From JALQUL01 sp964556425 (GTDB lineage: Bacteria > Pseudomonadota > Gammaproteobacteria > Burkholderiales > Burkholderiaceae_C): DNA of 47,993 nucleotides. The notes under the pieces were generated by a model. That model had not been told where the DNA came from and made no database searches. It saw nothing but the letters and a program-made list of their open reading frames with translations. Numbering within the stretch: position 1 is the first letter of the stretch; each line of letters opens with the position of its first letter. The DNA lies in contig CAZKWC010000022.1 in the NCBI GenBank assembly GCA_964556425.1, positions 1 to 47,993 on the forward strand, read 5' to 3'. This document shows, piece by piece, positions 34,430 to 43,009 of this stretch. Made by a program: the position numbers and the translations under genes.

Positions 34430-34921
34430 ATGAAACATATTATTGCGGTATTACTTGAAAACGAAGCGGGTGCTTTATCTCGTGTAGTGGGTCTATTTTC
34501 TGCTCGTGGTTACAACATTGAGTCATTAACTGTCGCACCTACCGAAGACCCATCGTTATCACGCATGACCATTCAAACCACAGGTTCTGATGACGTCATT
34601 GAACAAATTACCAAACACTTAAACCGCTTAATCGAAGTGGTAAAAGTAGTTGATTTAACAGAAGGTGCTTATACCGAACGCGAACTCATGCTGGTGAAGT
34701 TGCGTGCAGTCGGTAAAGAGCGCGAAGAAATCAAACGTATGGCTGATATCTTTAGAGGCCGTATTATTGATGTCACCGATAAGAGCTACACCATTGAGCT
34801 TACCGGAGATCAATCCAAGAACGACGCTTTCCTTGAGGCTATCGAGAAAACTGCGATATTGGAAACGGTTCGTACCGGTTCCTGCGGCATAGGCCGTGGC
34901 GAACGAATTTTGAGAGTTTAG
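34430..34921 (+). CDS. ilvH: Acetolactate synthase small (regulatory) subunit
   Basis: The 163-residue protein has an N-terminal ACT domain (HIIAVLLENEAGALSRVVGLFSARGYNIESLTV) that confers valine feedback inhibition, and a C-terminal domain (ELMLVKLRAVGKEREEIKRMADIFRGRIIDV) binding the catalytic subunit. AGAGGA precedes ATG 34430. An in-frame TTG start at 34370 is rejected because it adds 20 non-family residues over a structured leader. ilvC follows 25 bp downstream. Confidence 0.95.
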   Translation: MKHIIAVLLENEAGALSRVVGLFSARGYNIESLTVAPTEDPSLSRMTIQTTGSDDVIEQITKHLNRLIEVVKVVDLTEGAYTERELMLVKLRAVGKEREEIKRMADIFRGRIIDVTDKSYTIELTGDQSKNDAFLEAIEKTAILETVRTGSCGIGRGERILRV

Positions 34922-34946
34922 GACAACCCTTTTTAGGAGAGAAAAA

Positions 34947-35963
34947 ATGAATGTTTTTTACGATAAAGATTGTGATTTAAGTTTAATCAAAGGCAAAACT
35001 GTTGCTATCATCGGTTACGGTAGCCAAGGCCACGCACACGCACAAAACTTAAACGACAGTGGCGTTAAAGTTGTGGTTGGTTTACGTAAAAATGGCGCTT
35101 CTTGGGGCAAAGTTGAAAAAGCTGGCTTGCAAGTTGCTGAAGTAGCAGAAGCTGTTAAAGCAGCTGACGTGGTAATGATTTTGTTACCAGACGAACAAAT
35201 CGGTACTGTTTACACCAATGACATCGAGCCAAACATCAAGTCTGGCGCTTCTTTAGTGTTTGCACACGGTTTTAACGTTCATTACGGTTTGGTACAACCC
35301 CGTGCTGACCTCGACGTTTGGATGGTAGCTCCTAAAGCACCAGGCCACACTGTTCGTGGTACTTACGCACAAGGCGGTGGTGTTCCTCACTTAATCGCTA
35401 TTCACCAAGACAAATCTGGCCGTTCACGTGACCTCGCATTAAGCTATGCAATGGCCAACGGTGGTGGTCGTGCTGGCATTATCGAAACTTCATTCCGTGA
35501 AGAAACAGAAACTGACTTGTTCGGCGAACAAGCAGTTTTATGCGGTGGTGCAGTAGAACTCATCAAAACAGGTTTCGAGACTTTAACCGAAGCCGGTTAC
35601 GCTCCTGAAATGGCCTACTTCGAATGTTTACATGAGCTCAAACTCATTGTGGACATGATTTATGAAGGTGGTATTGGCAACATGAATTACTCTATTTCTA
35701 ACAATGCTGAATACGGTGAATATGTCACTGGCCCACGCGTTGTTACAGAGCAAACACGTGCTGCTATGCGTCAATGTTTAAAAGATATTCAAACTGGCGA
35801 ATACGCTAAGAGCTTCATCTTAGAAAACAAAGCTGGCGCACCAACACTCATCAGCCGTCGTCGTTTAACAGCCGAGCACCCAATCGAAGTGGTAGGCGAA
35901 AAATTACGCGCTATGATGCCTTGGATCAAAGCCAACAAATTAGTGGACCAATCACGTAACTAA
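34947..35963 (+). CDS. ilvC: Ketol-acid reductoisomerase
   Basis: The 338-residue class I (short) enzyme converts acetolactate to dihydroxyisovalerate with NADPH and Mg2+. The Rossmann motif is GYGSQGHAHAQNL, APKAPGHTVRGTY is the conserved isomerase-linked segment, and acidic metal ligands lie in ETDLFGEQAVLCGG and FECLHELKLIVDM. TAGGAGAG precedes the ATG. A terminator follows. Confidence 0.97.
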   Translation: MNVFYDKDCDLSLIKGKTVAIIGYGSQGHAHAQNLNDSGVKVVVGLRKNGASWGKVEKAGLQVAEVAEAVKAADVVMILLPDEQIGTVYTNDIEPNIKSGASLVFAHGFNVHYGLVQPRADLDVWMVAPKAPGHTVRGTYAQGGGVPHLIAIHQDKSGRSRDLALSYAMANGGGRAGIIETSFREETETDLFGEQAVLCGGAVELIKTGFETLTEAGYAPEMAYFECLHELKLIVDMIYEGGIGNMNYSISNNAEYGEYVTGPRVVTEQTRAAMRQCLKDIQTGEYAKSFILENKAGAPTLISRRRLTAEHPIEVVGEKLRAMMPWIKANKLVDQSRN

Positions 35964-35967
35964 TTTT

Positions 35968-35990
35968 TTGATTTTAGTTTTCTAAAATCA
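35968..35990 (+). other. Hairpin just after ilvC
   Basis: TGATTTTAG, loop TTTT region, CTAAAATCA. The perfect A+T-rich stem lies just upstream of the main terminator and may protect the mRNA 3' end. Confidence 0.5.
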
Positions 35991-35997
35991 AACATCA

Positions 35998-36026
35998 CAA
36001 AAGGCCGCATTTATGCGGCTTTTTGT
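35998..36026 (+). terminator. Rho-independent terminator after ilvC
   Basis: AAAAGGCCGCA, loop TTTA, TGCGGCTTTTT. The stem is G+C-rich with a T run. Confidence 0.9.
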
Positions 36027-36145
36027 TTGGTGGCCCAATTACAAGCTTCAACCCTTATCATGGTATTTCGTTGCATAAGGCGATACAATGGTACAAACAT
36101 CTTATGGGTGTACACTTTTAGCAAAGTTAGGAGAAAATTTTAACA

Positions 36146-36964
36146 ATGAACGATTCAGATACCCTCCAAGAAAATCAATCTAGCGACCCAAGCTTACAAA
36201 AAAAACGCCCACCCAAGGGTCTGTATGCCTTGCCTAATGCCATTACTTTAGCGGCCTTATTCGGTGGTTTTTATGCCATCGTTATGGCAATGAATGGTTT
36301 TTTTGATAAAGCCGCTATTGGCGTGTTTTGTGCCATGGTGCTTGACAGCCTAGACGGCCGTGCCGCCCGTTTAACCAATACCCAAAGCGAATTTGGTGTA
36401 CAAATGGACTCTTTATCCGACATGGTGTCATTTGGTGCCGCCCCTGCACTGATTGCCTATGTGTGGGCTTTAAAAGGTTTGGGCAATATAGGTTGGGTGC
36501 CCGCCTTTGTTTATTGTGCTTGTGCCGCACTAAGGTTAGCTCGATTTAATGTCAACACCACAGTAGTGGATAAACGTTTTTTCCAAGGCCTTCCATCGCC
36601 TGCGGCGGCGGCTTTAGTCGCTGGTGCTATCTGGATTGCCACAGAGTCTGGCTTTAAAGGTGCTGAATTAGCCTGGCCTATGTTTTGGACCTGTTTAGTT
36701 GTGGGTTTAACCATGGTAACAAACTTGCCGTTTTACAGTTTTAAAGTGGTGCACACTAAACGCAGCGTGCCGTTTGTATTTTTGGTGTTAATTGTGCTGG
36801 TGATTGCTGCCGTTGCATTTAATCCGCCTATTGTATTATTTTCATTATTTGTACTTTATGGCATAAGCGGTTATGTGTTGTACGCGTGGCGCAAAATAAA
36901 GGGCCAGCATACGAGTGTTATTAGCACCTCCACAGACGAAATTGAAGAAAAGGGTTTGCATTAA
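36146..36964 (+). CDS. pssA: CDP-diacylglycerol--serine O-phosphatidyltransferase
   Basis: The 272-residue integral membrane CDP-alcohol phosphatidyltransferase has the full motif DG-x2-AR-x8-G-x3-D-x3-D, seen as DGRAARLTNTQSEFG with QMDSLSD. Six or more hydrophobic helices are apparent. It makes phosphatidylserine, the precursor of phosphatidylethanolamine. In Burkholderiales it usually sits between ilvC and leuA, often with psd. Here psd is not between ilvC and pssA. TAGGAG lies upstream. Confidence 0.94.
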   Translation: MNDSDTLQENQSSDPSLQKKRPPKGLYALPNAITLAALFGGFYAIVMAMNGFFDKAAIGVFCAMVLDSLDGRAARLTNTQSEFGVQMDSLSDMVSFGAAPALIAYVWALKGLGNIGWVPAFVYCACAALRLARFNVNTTVVDKRFFQGLPSPAAAALVAGAIWIATESGFKGAELAWPMFWTCLVVGLTMVTNLPFYSFKVVHTKRSVPFVFLVLIVLVIAAVAFNPPIVLFSLFVLYGISGYVLYAWRKIKGQHTSVISTSTDEIEEKGLH

Positions 36965-37083
36965 TTGCTATCACTTTCTCCAAGCATATCAAGTGGGCTT
37001 TTTTTAGATTTTTTTCAATCATTTTTACTAAAAGTCCCTCTAAAAACTGTGTGTTTTCAACAAAATATGCTATATTGATGTTT
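36965..37083 (+). other. Spacer between pssA and the leuA leader
   Basis: No gene is seen. TATGCT (37066-37071) and TATATT (37071-37076) are overlapping candidate -10 boxes for the leuA transcript, both without a convincing -35. With the leader ORF and attenuator it makes up the 310-bp gene-poor stretch before leuA. Confidence 0.4.
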
Positions 37084-37140
37084 ATGTTTAAACCAATTAC
37101 ACCTACACTACTATCTACGCCTTTTAGGTGTGCATGGTAG
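37084..37140 (+). CDS. Candidate leuA leader peptide
   Basis: This is an 18-codon ORF (MFKPITPTLLSTPFRCAW). Two adjacent leucine codons, both CTA, lie at 37108-37113. An in-frame ATG two codons upstream (37078) is an alternative start. There is no strong ribosome-binding site. Its stop codon TAG lies inside the 5' arm of the antiterminator stem, as expected for a transcription-attenuation leader. CTA control codons are also used in the E. coli leu leader. Confidence 0.6.
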   Translation: MFKPITPTLLSTPFRCAW

Positions 37141-37203
37141 CGAGCATAGGCTAGGTTTTCCACTTCACGGCTCGCTAGCAAATGCTACGGGCCGTTTGTA
37201 TTT
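37099..37203 (+). promoter_or_regulatory. Leucine transcription attenuator upstream of leuA
   Basis: There are three mutually exclusive stems. The pause stem is ACACCT (37099-37104) with AGGTGT (37126-37131). The antiterminator is TAGCGAGC (37138-37145) with GCTCGCTA (37170-37177). The terminator is ACGGCTCG-C-TAGC (37167-37179) with GCTACGGGCCGT (37184-37195), loop AAAT, followed by TTTGTATTT. Ribosome stalling at the CTA CTA codons would free the antiterminator arm, while reading through to the stop would cover it and favour termination. Confidence 0.65.
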
Positions 37204-37274
37204 GGCACATCCCCATTTTAGGCACCCATTTAGTGGTAGCGCCCTCCCGTTTTCAATCTTAAGGATCAATCATC

Positions 37275-38813
37275 ATGGCTGAAAAACTCGTAATATTTGA
37301 TACCACCTTGCGCGATGGCGAACAATCTCCTGGCGCTTCCATGACCAAAGATGAGAAAGTAAGAATTGCTCGTCAACTCGAGCGTTTAAGAGTCGATGTA
37401 ATTGAAGCGGGTTTTGCGGCTAGTTCTAATGGCGATTTCGAAGCGGTTAAAGCCATTGCCGATGTGATTAAAGACTCTACCATTTGTTCTTTGTCTCGTG
37501 CCAACGACCGTGACATCTCTAGAGCCGCCGAAGCACTCAAAGGCGCAGCTAGCTCACGCATTCATACCTTTATTGCCACCAGTGCTTTGCACATGGAGAA
37601 AAAATTGCGTATGACCCCCGAGCAAGTGTTAGAGCAGGCCAAACAATCAGTGCGTTTTGCTCGCAATTTGGTGTCTGATGTCGAGTTCAGTCCAGAAGAC
37701 GGCTACCGTAGCGATGTGGATTTTTTATGCCGTGTAATTGAGGCCGTTATTGCCGAAGGTGCGACCACTATTAACGTACCCGACACAGTAGGTTATGCCA
37801 TTCCAGAGTTGTATGGTAATTTTATTAAAACCCTACGTGAGCGTGTGCCCAATGCCGATAAAGCGATCTGGTCAGTACATTGCCATAACGACCTAGGCTT
37901 AGCTGCTGCCAACTCTTTGGCGGGTGTTAAAATTGGTGGTGCACGTCAGGTCGAATGTACCATTAACGGCTTGGGCGAGCGCGCTGGTAATTGTTCACTA
38001 GAAGAAATTGTCATGGCGATTAAAACTCGCAAAGATTATTTCAATCTAGAAATGAACATCGACCCGCAACATATTTTGGCAGCAAGTCGTATGGTGAGCC
38101 AAACCACTGGTTTTGTGGTTCAGCCTAATAAAGCAGTAGTGGGAGCTAATGCCTTTGCTCATGCCTCTGGTATTCATCAAGACGGCGTGTTAAAAGCCCG
38201 TGACACCTACGAAATTATGCGTGCCGAAGATGTGGGTTGGTCTGCTAATAAAATTGTCTTGGGCAAATTAAGCGGACGCAATGCGTTTAAACAACGTTTA
38301 CAAGAATTAGGTGTACAGCTCGAAAGCGAAGGCGAAATCAATTCTGCATTTGCCCGCTTTAAAGAGTTAGCCGATCGTAAGAGCGAAATTTTTGAAGAAG
38401 ATATCTTGGCTTTGGTCAGTGACGAAAGTATCTCTCAAGAAAAAGAACAATTCGGTTTTGTGTCGTTGTCACAACGCAGTGAAACTGGCGAAAAACCTTT
38501 TGCAGAAATCGTATTTACCGTCGGTGGCCATGAAGTAAAAAGCTCCTCCGAGGGAAATGGCCCAGTCGATGCCTCATTAAAAGCCATTGAAGCCAAAGTC
38601 GAGAGTGGTGCTGAAATGGTTTTATATGCAGTCAACGCCATTAGTGGCTCCACCGAAAGCCAAGGTGAAGTGACTGTAAGACTACAAAACAGTGGCAGAG
38701 TAGTTAACGGTGTTGGCGCAGACCCTGATATTGTGGTGGCCTCAGTGAAAGCCTACTTAAGTGCTCTTAATAAATTACATAGCAAGTCAGAGCGAGTGGC
38801 TGCGCAAGGTTAA
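37275..38813 (+). CDS. leuA: 2-isopropylmalate synthase
   Basis: The 512-residue enzyme condenses acetyl-CoA with 2-oxoisovalerate, the committed step of leucine synthesis. A TIM-barrel catalytic domain carries FDTTLRDGEQSPGASM and the HxH metal motif VHCHNDLGLAAANS. A linker with NAFAHASGIHQDGVLK follows, then a C-terminal LeuA dimer/allosteric domain (residues ~395-505) for leucine feedback inhibition. AAGGATC precedes the ATG. Expression is probably controlled by the attenuator just upstream, in addition to feedback inhibition. Confidence 0.97.
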   Translation: MAEKLVIFDTTLRDGEQSPGASMTKDEKVRIARQLERLRVDVIEAGFAASSNGDFEAVKAIADVIKDSTICSLSRANDRDISRAAEALKGAASSRIHTFIATSALHMEKKLRMTPEQVLEQAKQSVRFARNLVSDVEFSPEDGYRSDVDFLCRVIEAVIAEGATTINVPDTVGYAIPELYGNFIKTLRERVPNADKAIWSVHCHNDLGLAAANSLAGVKIGGARQVECTINGLGERAGNCSLEEIVMAIKTRKDYFNLEMNIDPQHILAASRMVSQTTGFVVQPNKAVVGANAFAHASGIHQDGVLKARDTYEIMRAEDVGWSANKIVLGKLSGRNAFKQRLQELGVQLESEGEINSAFARFKELADRKSEIFEEDILALVSDESISQEKEQFGFVSLSQRSETGEKPFAEIVFTVGGHEVKSSSEGNGPVDASLKAIEAKVESGAEMVLYAVNAISGSTESQGEVTVRLQNSGRVVNGVGADPDIVVASVKAYLSALNKLHSKSERVAAQG

Positions 38814-38948
38814 AAACAAAATCTGTTATTTGAGGATAGCTTTGTTATGAATTTCTTGCAAAATATTACGTAAGTGTTTGAAGTCAAATATAAAACTGAG
38901 TTAGACTTAAATAATCGAGAAAATGGGTACTTTAATAGTAATCTAGGC

Positions 38949-40245
38949 ATGTTTAAAAATAATAAATCAATCTTTTTTGGGGGGCGGTTAAGTCAGCTCT
39001 CTTTTATTCTGGCAACAGTTGCAGTGTTATCACTACAACCTACGTCTATGGCTTTTGCTAAAGCTCCAGAGAAAAAAATCAGTAGTAAAACGGTTAAGGT
39101 CAGTAAATCGACTAAATCAATTAAATCAATTAAATCAATTAANNNNNNNNNNNNNNNNNNNNNNNNNNNNNNNNNNNNNNNNNNNNNNNNNNNNNNNNNN
39201 NNNNNNNNNNNNNNNNNNNNNNNNNNNNNNNNNNNNNNNNNNTAAATCAATTAAATCAATTAAATCAATTAAGCTGGCAAGTTCTTCTAAAAATCGCGTC
39301 AAAGTGCAGTTAGCCAAAGGCAAAACTATTCGCCTTGAGGCATCTAACCAAGGGCAAGCCAGAAAGTGGGCTAAAGCCTCTAGGGCTAATTTTGTAGTGA
39401 CCAAAAATACCCCTTCTTTTGGTGAATTAGCTGGTTTGCGTGCAGTAGAAGATCCATTAGATTTAAAATCAAGTGTGGCCTTGGTACTTGATCAAGACAC
39501 CCGAGAAGTTTTATTCCGTAAAAATGATTCGGCTGTGTTGCCAATCGCCTCGGTCACTAAACTCATGACGGGTTTGTTAATTTCTCAAGCTCATCTTGAT
39601 ATGGACGAGCTCATTACCATTACCCAAGCCGATGTTGATACCGAAAAAGGTAGCTCCTCTAGGTTAAAGGTTAATTCCACTTTAACTCGTGGACAGCTCC
39701 TGCATTTGGCTCTGATGTCCAGTGAAAACCGTGCTGCCCACGCACTCGGTCGTACCTATCCTGGTGGCCTAGGTGAGTTTGTGATGTTAATGAATGCCCG
39801 TGCGCGTTTATTAGGCATGAAAAATACTCGTTATGTAGAGCCTACTGGTTTATCTAGCCTTAATCAATCTACGGCTCAAGATTTAGCTATTTTAGTGAGT
39901 GTAGCCTCTAAAGACACTTTAGTAAGGCAACTCTCTACATCGCCAAGTTACGAAGTAGAAGTGGACAACAAAGTATTGCAATACAACACCACTAATCAAT
40001 TGGTAAAAAATCCTAATTGGGATATTGGTTTGCAAAAAACTGGTTATATCCGCGAAGCAGGTCAATGCTTGGTAATGCAAGCCAAAATTTCTGGTCGTAA
40101 ACTCATTATGGTATTTTTAGACTCTACTGGAAAGCTCAGTCGTATTGCTGACGCCAACCGTGTAAAGCGCTGGATTGAAACCACTAACCCCGATGTTCGC
40201 TTGCAATCTAAAAGCGATATAGTGCAAAATTTTGAGAATCAATAA
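38949..40245 (+). CDS. pbpG: D-alanyl-D-alanine endopeptidase, PBP7/PbpG type, with Lys-Ser-Ile repeat tract (gapped)
   Basis: This is a periplasmic low-molecular-weight penicillin-binding protein of the S11 family. A signal peptide (LSFILATVAVLSLQPTSMAFAKA) is followed by a Lys/Ser-rich linker with repeated Lys-Ser-Ile. 100 N interrupt the repeat, which then continues in another frame into KLASSSKNRVKV and the peptidase domain: SxxK in PIASVTKLMTG, SxN in SSENRAAHALG, and a KTG triad at LQKTGYIREAG. It cleaves D-Ala-mDAP cross-links. The frame change is due to the placeholder length of the gap. ATG 38949 was chosen because it gives a normal signal peptide, and an upstream GTG (38874) is less likely. 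Confidence 0.9.
39114..39270 (+). repeat. 9-bp tandem repeat (AAATCAATT)n, encoding Lys-Ser-Ile, spanning an assembly gap
   Basis: Three perfect copies are visible before the gap (39114-39140) and three after it (39244-39270), preceded by one degenerate copy (AAATCGACT). The real copy number is unknown. The nine-base unit keeps the reading frame whatever the copy number. Confidence 0.95.
39143..39242. other. Assembly gap of exactly 100 N inside pbpG repeat tract
   Basis: A placeholder gap. The identical repeat on both sides shows that the assembler could not span the tandem array. Confidence 0.95.
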
Positions 40246-40265
40246 AATACTCTCGAGCTAAAAAT

Positions 40266-40303
40266 AAAAAGGTCATGAAACACAGTTTTCATGACCTTTT
40301 TTT
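40266..40303. terminator. Bidirectional terminator between pbpG and the IclR gene
   Basis: AAAAAGGTCATGAAA and TTTCATGACCTTTTT form a 15-bp stem with A/T runs on both sides, serving the convergent genes. Confidence 0.92.
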
Positions 40304-40344
40304 CGACCTTGTCCCAGCCCTCGCTTTGGGAACGTCAAAAAAGC

Positions 40345-41127
40345 TTAAGCCTTATATCCTAAAGCATAAGAAATTTCTTTGACTGTGTTTTGTAGCTTAA
40401 GTATCCAGTCCTCATGTAAGCGGTCACTTGGGGCAGAAATAGACAGACCTGCCACCAACTTTTTTTGGTCATCAAAAATGCCCGCTGCAATACAACGCAC
40501 ACCCAGTTCTAGCTCTTCGTTGTCACGGGCAAAACCTTGCACTTTGACTCGGTGTAATTCTTGTTCGAGTTGTGGCAGTTGAGTTAAGCTATTTTTAGTA
40601 TTACCAGCCAAGCCAGTTCGCATTGCATAACTGCGTACTTCACGGGGTTCGTCATAGGCTAAAAATAATTTGCCCACAGAAGTTAAATGTAGTGGCGCAC
40701 GGCCACCAATGGCACGCACAACTTGCATGCCAGAGCGCTCGCTATAAGCACGTTCTACATAGGTAATTTCATCACCTTGGCGCAAAGATAAATTCACTGG
40801 TTGCTGAATAATTTTGTGTAATGCATGCATAGGCGCTAATGCGGCATCACGCACATTTAAGCGGCCTTTTACCAAATTACCCAACTCAAGTAAACGCATG
40901 CCTAGGCGGTAGGCACCAGGCTCGGGGTGATCGACGTAATGGCCAGTGGCCAAGTCATTTAAGATGCGGTGGGTAGTTGATAAGTGCAGACCGGCTTTGT
41001 GACTGATTTCTTTTAAAGACATTGACTCTTGGCTTTCGGCCAAAATATCAATTAATTTAAACATACGTTCTATGACCTGAATACTAGGCCCAAGTTCATG
41101 ATGGGTGGGATGAACAGGTGAATTCAT
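40345..41127 (-). CDS. IclR-family transcriptional regulator
   Basis: The 260-residue protein has an N-terminal winged helix-turn-helix (MSLKEISHKAGLHLSTTHRILNDLATGHYV, residues ~37-66) and a C-terminal IclR effector domain (VNLSLRQGDEITYVERAYSERSGMQVVRAIGGRAPLHLTSVGKLFLA; LELGVRCIAAGIFD). It binds a small, usually aromatic or organic acid, ligand. No neighbouring catabolic operon reveals its target. It is transcribed alone, towards the bidirectional terminator. Confidence 0.92.
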   Translation of the reverse strand: MNSPVHPTHHELGPSIQVIERMFKLIDILAESQESMSLKEISHKAGLHLSTTHRILNDLATGHYVDHPEPGAYRLGMRLLELGNLVKGRLNVRDAALAPMHALHKIIQQPVNLSLRQGDEITYVERAYSERSGMQVVRAIGGRAPLHLTSVGKLFLAYDEPREVRSYAMRTGLAGNTKNSLTQLPQLEQELHRVKVQGFARDNEELELGVRCIAAGIFDDQKKLVAGLSISAPSDRLHEDWILKLQNTVKEISYALGYKA

Positions 41128-41329
41128 GTTTGCCTTTAAAACAGATTAAAAAATGAAATTCAAAAAAGGAGATTTTTGCAATTTAATTTTACCATATGAA
41201 ATTACCGGCACTGCGCCATTGTTAGAAAAAGCGTACTAGCGATGTGTCGAGCCAAAACAAAAAAAGTAAGCCAAGCCAGCCTAAAGCTAAACTTAAATCC
41301 AATGAAAGCCCCTGTGCTGCAAAAAAATA

Positions 41330-42106
41330 CTAAGTGGCTAGTAGTTGCCACTTTCCGTCAATAAAGCCCTCTAGTGGTTGAAATAAGGTCTTGTAGTTCA
41401 TTTTTTGGCTATCTTTAATCCAGTAGCCTAAATACACATAAGGTAGTTCTAATTGTTTGGCATGTTCAATTAAACACAAAACCGAATGAGTACCCAAACC
41501 AGAGGCAATATCAGGGTCGTAAAAAGTATAAACTGCCGACAAACCATCTCTTAAATAATCCACCACACTGACCATTTTTAAATCATCGGTTGCAGGGGGT
41601 GATGATGGTGCAGGTTGCGAAGGTTGCAAAGTTGTAGAGTGGGTGGCTTCATAAAAAGTAAGTAAGGTGGTATCGACCAAACTAGTCACTAAAAATTGTT
41701 GATATTGCTCGGCATCATCTTGGTCCATGCCGCCCCCAGCATGACGGGCTTTTTGGTAGCGTTTATACAGTTCAAAATGTTGCTGATGAAACTGCAAAGG
41801 CATCCACTGTTGCTCCAAGTGTTGCCATTGTTTTTGATTGCGTTTTTGGCTTCGGTTGGGTACAAATTGGTCTACCACAATACGCACCGGCACGCACTGC
41901 ATACAAGGGGCACAAAAGGGTTTGTACACATGCTCGCCACTGCGTCTAAACCCATTAAGAGCCAATTGCGAATAAAGCGCCGCATTGATTTCTTCAAGTG
42001 GCATGGCGACCAAAGAGCGTGCTGTGGTATTGGGCAAATAGCTGCAGGGGTAGCTAGAGCTGGTGTAAAACTGAATAGTGGGTAAATTGGCTGTTCTGTC
42101 GTTCAT
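41330..42106 (-). CDS. bpt: Aspartate/glutamate leucyltransferase (Bpt, formerly Ate family)
   Basis: The 258-residue N-end-rule transferase adds Leu to proteins beginning with Asp or Glu, marking them for ClpAP. Features are the N-terminal cysteine region (SSYPCSYLPNTTARS; FCAPCMQCVPVRI) and a GNAT-like C-terminal domain (VYLGYWIKDSQKMNYKTLFQPLEGFIDGKW). The central Ser/Pro-rich insertion (LQPSQPAPSSPPATDD) is longer than usual. It lies just downstream of aat on the same strand, the usual pairing. Confidence 0.94.
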   Translation of the reverse strand: MNDRTANLPTIQFYTSSSYPCSYLPNTTARSLVAMPLEEINAALYSQLALNGFRRSGEHVYKPFCAPCMQCVPVRIVVDQFVPNRSQKRNQKQWQHLEQQWMPLQFHQQHFELYKRYQKARHAGGGMDQDDAEQYQQFLVTSLVDTTLLTFYEATHSTTLQPSQPAPSSPPATDDLKMVSVVDYLRDGLSAVYTFYDPDIASGLGTHSVLCLIEHAKQLELPYVYLGYWIKDSQKMNYKTLFQPLEGFIDGKWQLLAT

Positions 42107-42185
42107 AGCGTATAAAAAGTTCAGTGAGCTAAGCCAAAATAGGCCATTTAGAATACCTTAAAACCCAATTTTTACAACTGGCTAA

Positions 42186-42956
42186 TTAGGTGCCATTTTC
42201 AACCATATCAGAAAAAAAACAACTCCACATCGAGTCGGTAAATTCCCACTTAGGCGCTGGCAAATTACAAAACGCATCAAGATGAGCAATAAACTCTTGC
42301 CGATTAACAAGGTGGCCACCCATAAATTTCAAATGTGGTGTATTTTGTTGGCAGTCAATTAAAGGTATTTGATGGTAAATACAAAACGCTACCAATGCAG
42401 CTAAAGCCATTTTAGAGCCATCGGTGGCACTGGCAAACATCGACTCGCCATACACCATTTTGCCCAACGACACCGCATACAAGCCACCTACACTTTGGCC
42501 CTTATAAAACACCTCTAGGCAGTGTGCATTGCCTTGTAAATGGAGCTGGTAATAAGCGGCCACCATATCATCGTGAATCCAGCCTCCCTCTCGGGAATGG
42601 CTTAAAGAGCCTTGACCACATTGGCGCATAATTTTTTCAAAATCATGATCGATTTTGATAATTAATTCATTGGCGATGATGGCCTTTTTAATTTTCTTTT
42701 TAAGGCTGTGATGCAGTTGAAAATTGTGTGTGGCAAGCACCATTCGAGGATTTGTGCTCCACCAAAGTGGAAATTGTTCTTGGTTATACCAAGGAAAAAT
42801 TCCTTTTGAATAAGCCTCTTGAAGCCTAGCCACACTAAGAGGTGCACCCACAGCCAACAGGCCTGGAGCATCAGAACTCTCATCCCATGCCATACTAGCA
42901 TCTGGAAAAGCTTGATCTATATCTAACCAAGGCAACTTTTTCAACTTATTTTGCAT
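42186..42956 (-). CDS. aat: Leucyl/phenylalanyl-tRNA--protein transferase
   Basis: The 256-residue Aat family enzyme has the conserved YSKGIFPWYNQEQFPLWWSTNPRMVL, HDFEKIMRQC, GGLYAVSLGKMVYGESMFASATDGSK and the C-terminal HLKFMGGHLVNRQEF. It transfers Leu or Phe to N-terminal Lys/Arg, making N-degrons recognised by ClpS/ClpAP. It is co-directional with bpt, 79 bp upstream of it. It is divergent from the ArsR gene. Confidence 0.95.
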   Translation of the reverse strand: MQNKLKKLPWLDIDQAFPDASMAWDESSDAPGLLAVGAPLSVARLQEAYSKGIFPWYNQEQFPLWWSTNPRMVLATHNFQLHHSLKKKIKKAIIANELIIKIDHDFEKIMRQCGQGSLSHSREGGWIHDDMVAAYYQLHLQGNAHCLEVFYKGQSVGGLYAVSLGKMVYGESMFASATDGSKMALAALVAFCIYHQIPLIDCQQNTPHLKFMGGHLVNRQEFIAHLDAFCNLPAPKWEFTDSMWSCFFSDMVENGT

Positions 42957-43009
42957 ACATTTTGCGGTGAGTGGGTAAGATTGATCAATTTACTTGATCT
43001 ATGGGTTTA

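Noticed and set aside
39105..39270. CRISPR-like array
   Set aside because: The repeats are contiguous 9-mers without spacers and they are coding.
39019..40245. Frameshift between two overlapping frames around the pbpG repeat
   Set aside because: The frame difference equals that expected from a 100-N placeholder. Both sides read Lys-Ser-Ile, so the gene is continuous.
41222..41329. Open frame on the minus strand directly after the bpt stop codon, rich in Leu, Gly and Trp (LALGWLGLLFLFWLDTS)
   Set aside because: It looks like a membrane segment but has no ATG and only a TTG late in the frame. It is too short to separate from chance, though a small membrane protein is not excluded.
42981..42999. 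FNR box upstream of the ArsR-family gene
   Set aside because: TTGATCAATTTACTTGATC contains TTGAT, but the second half-site ATCAA is not at the required four-base spacing.
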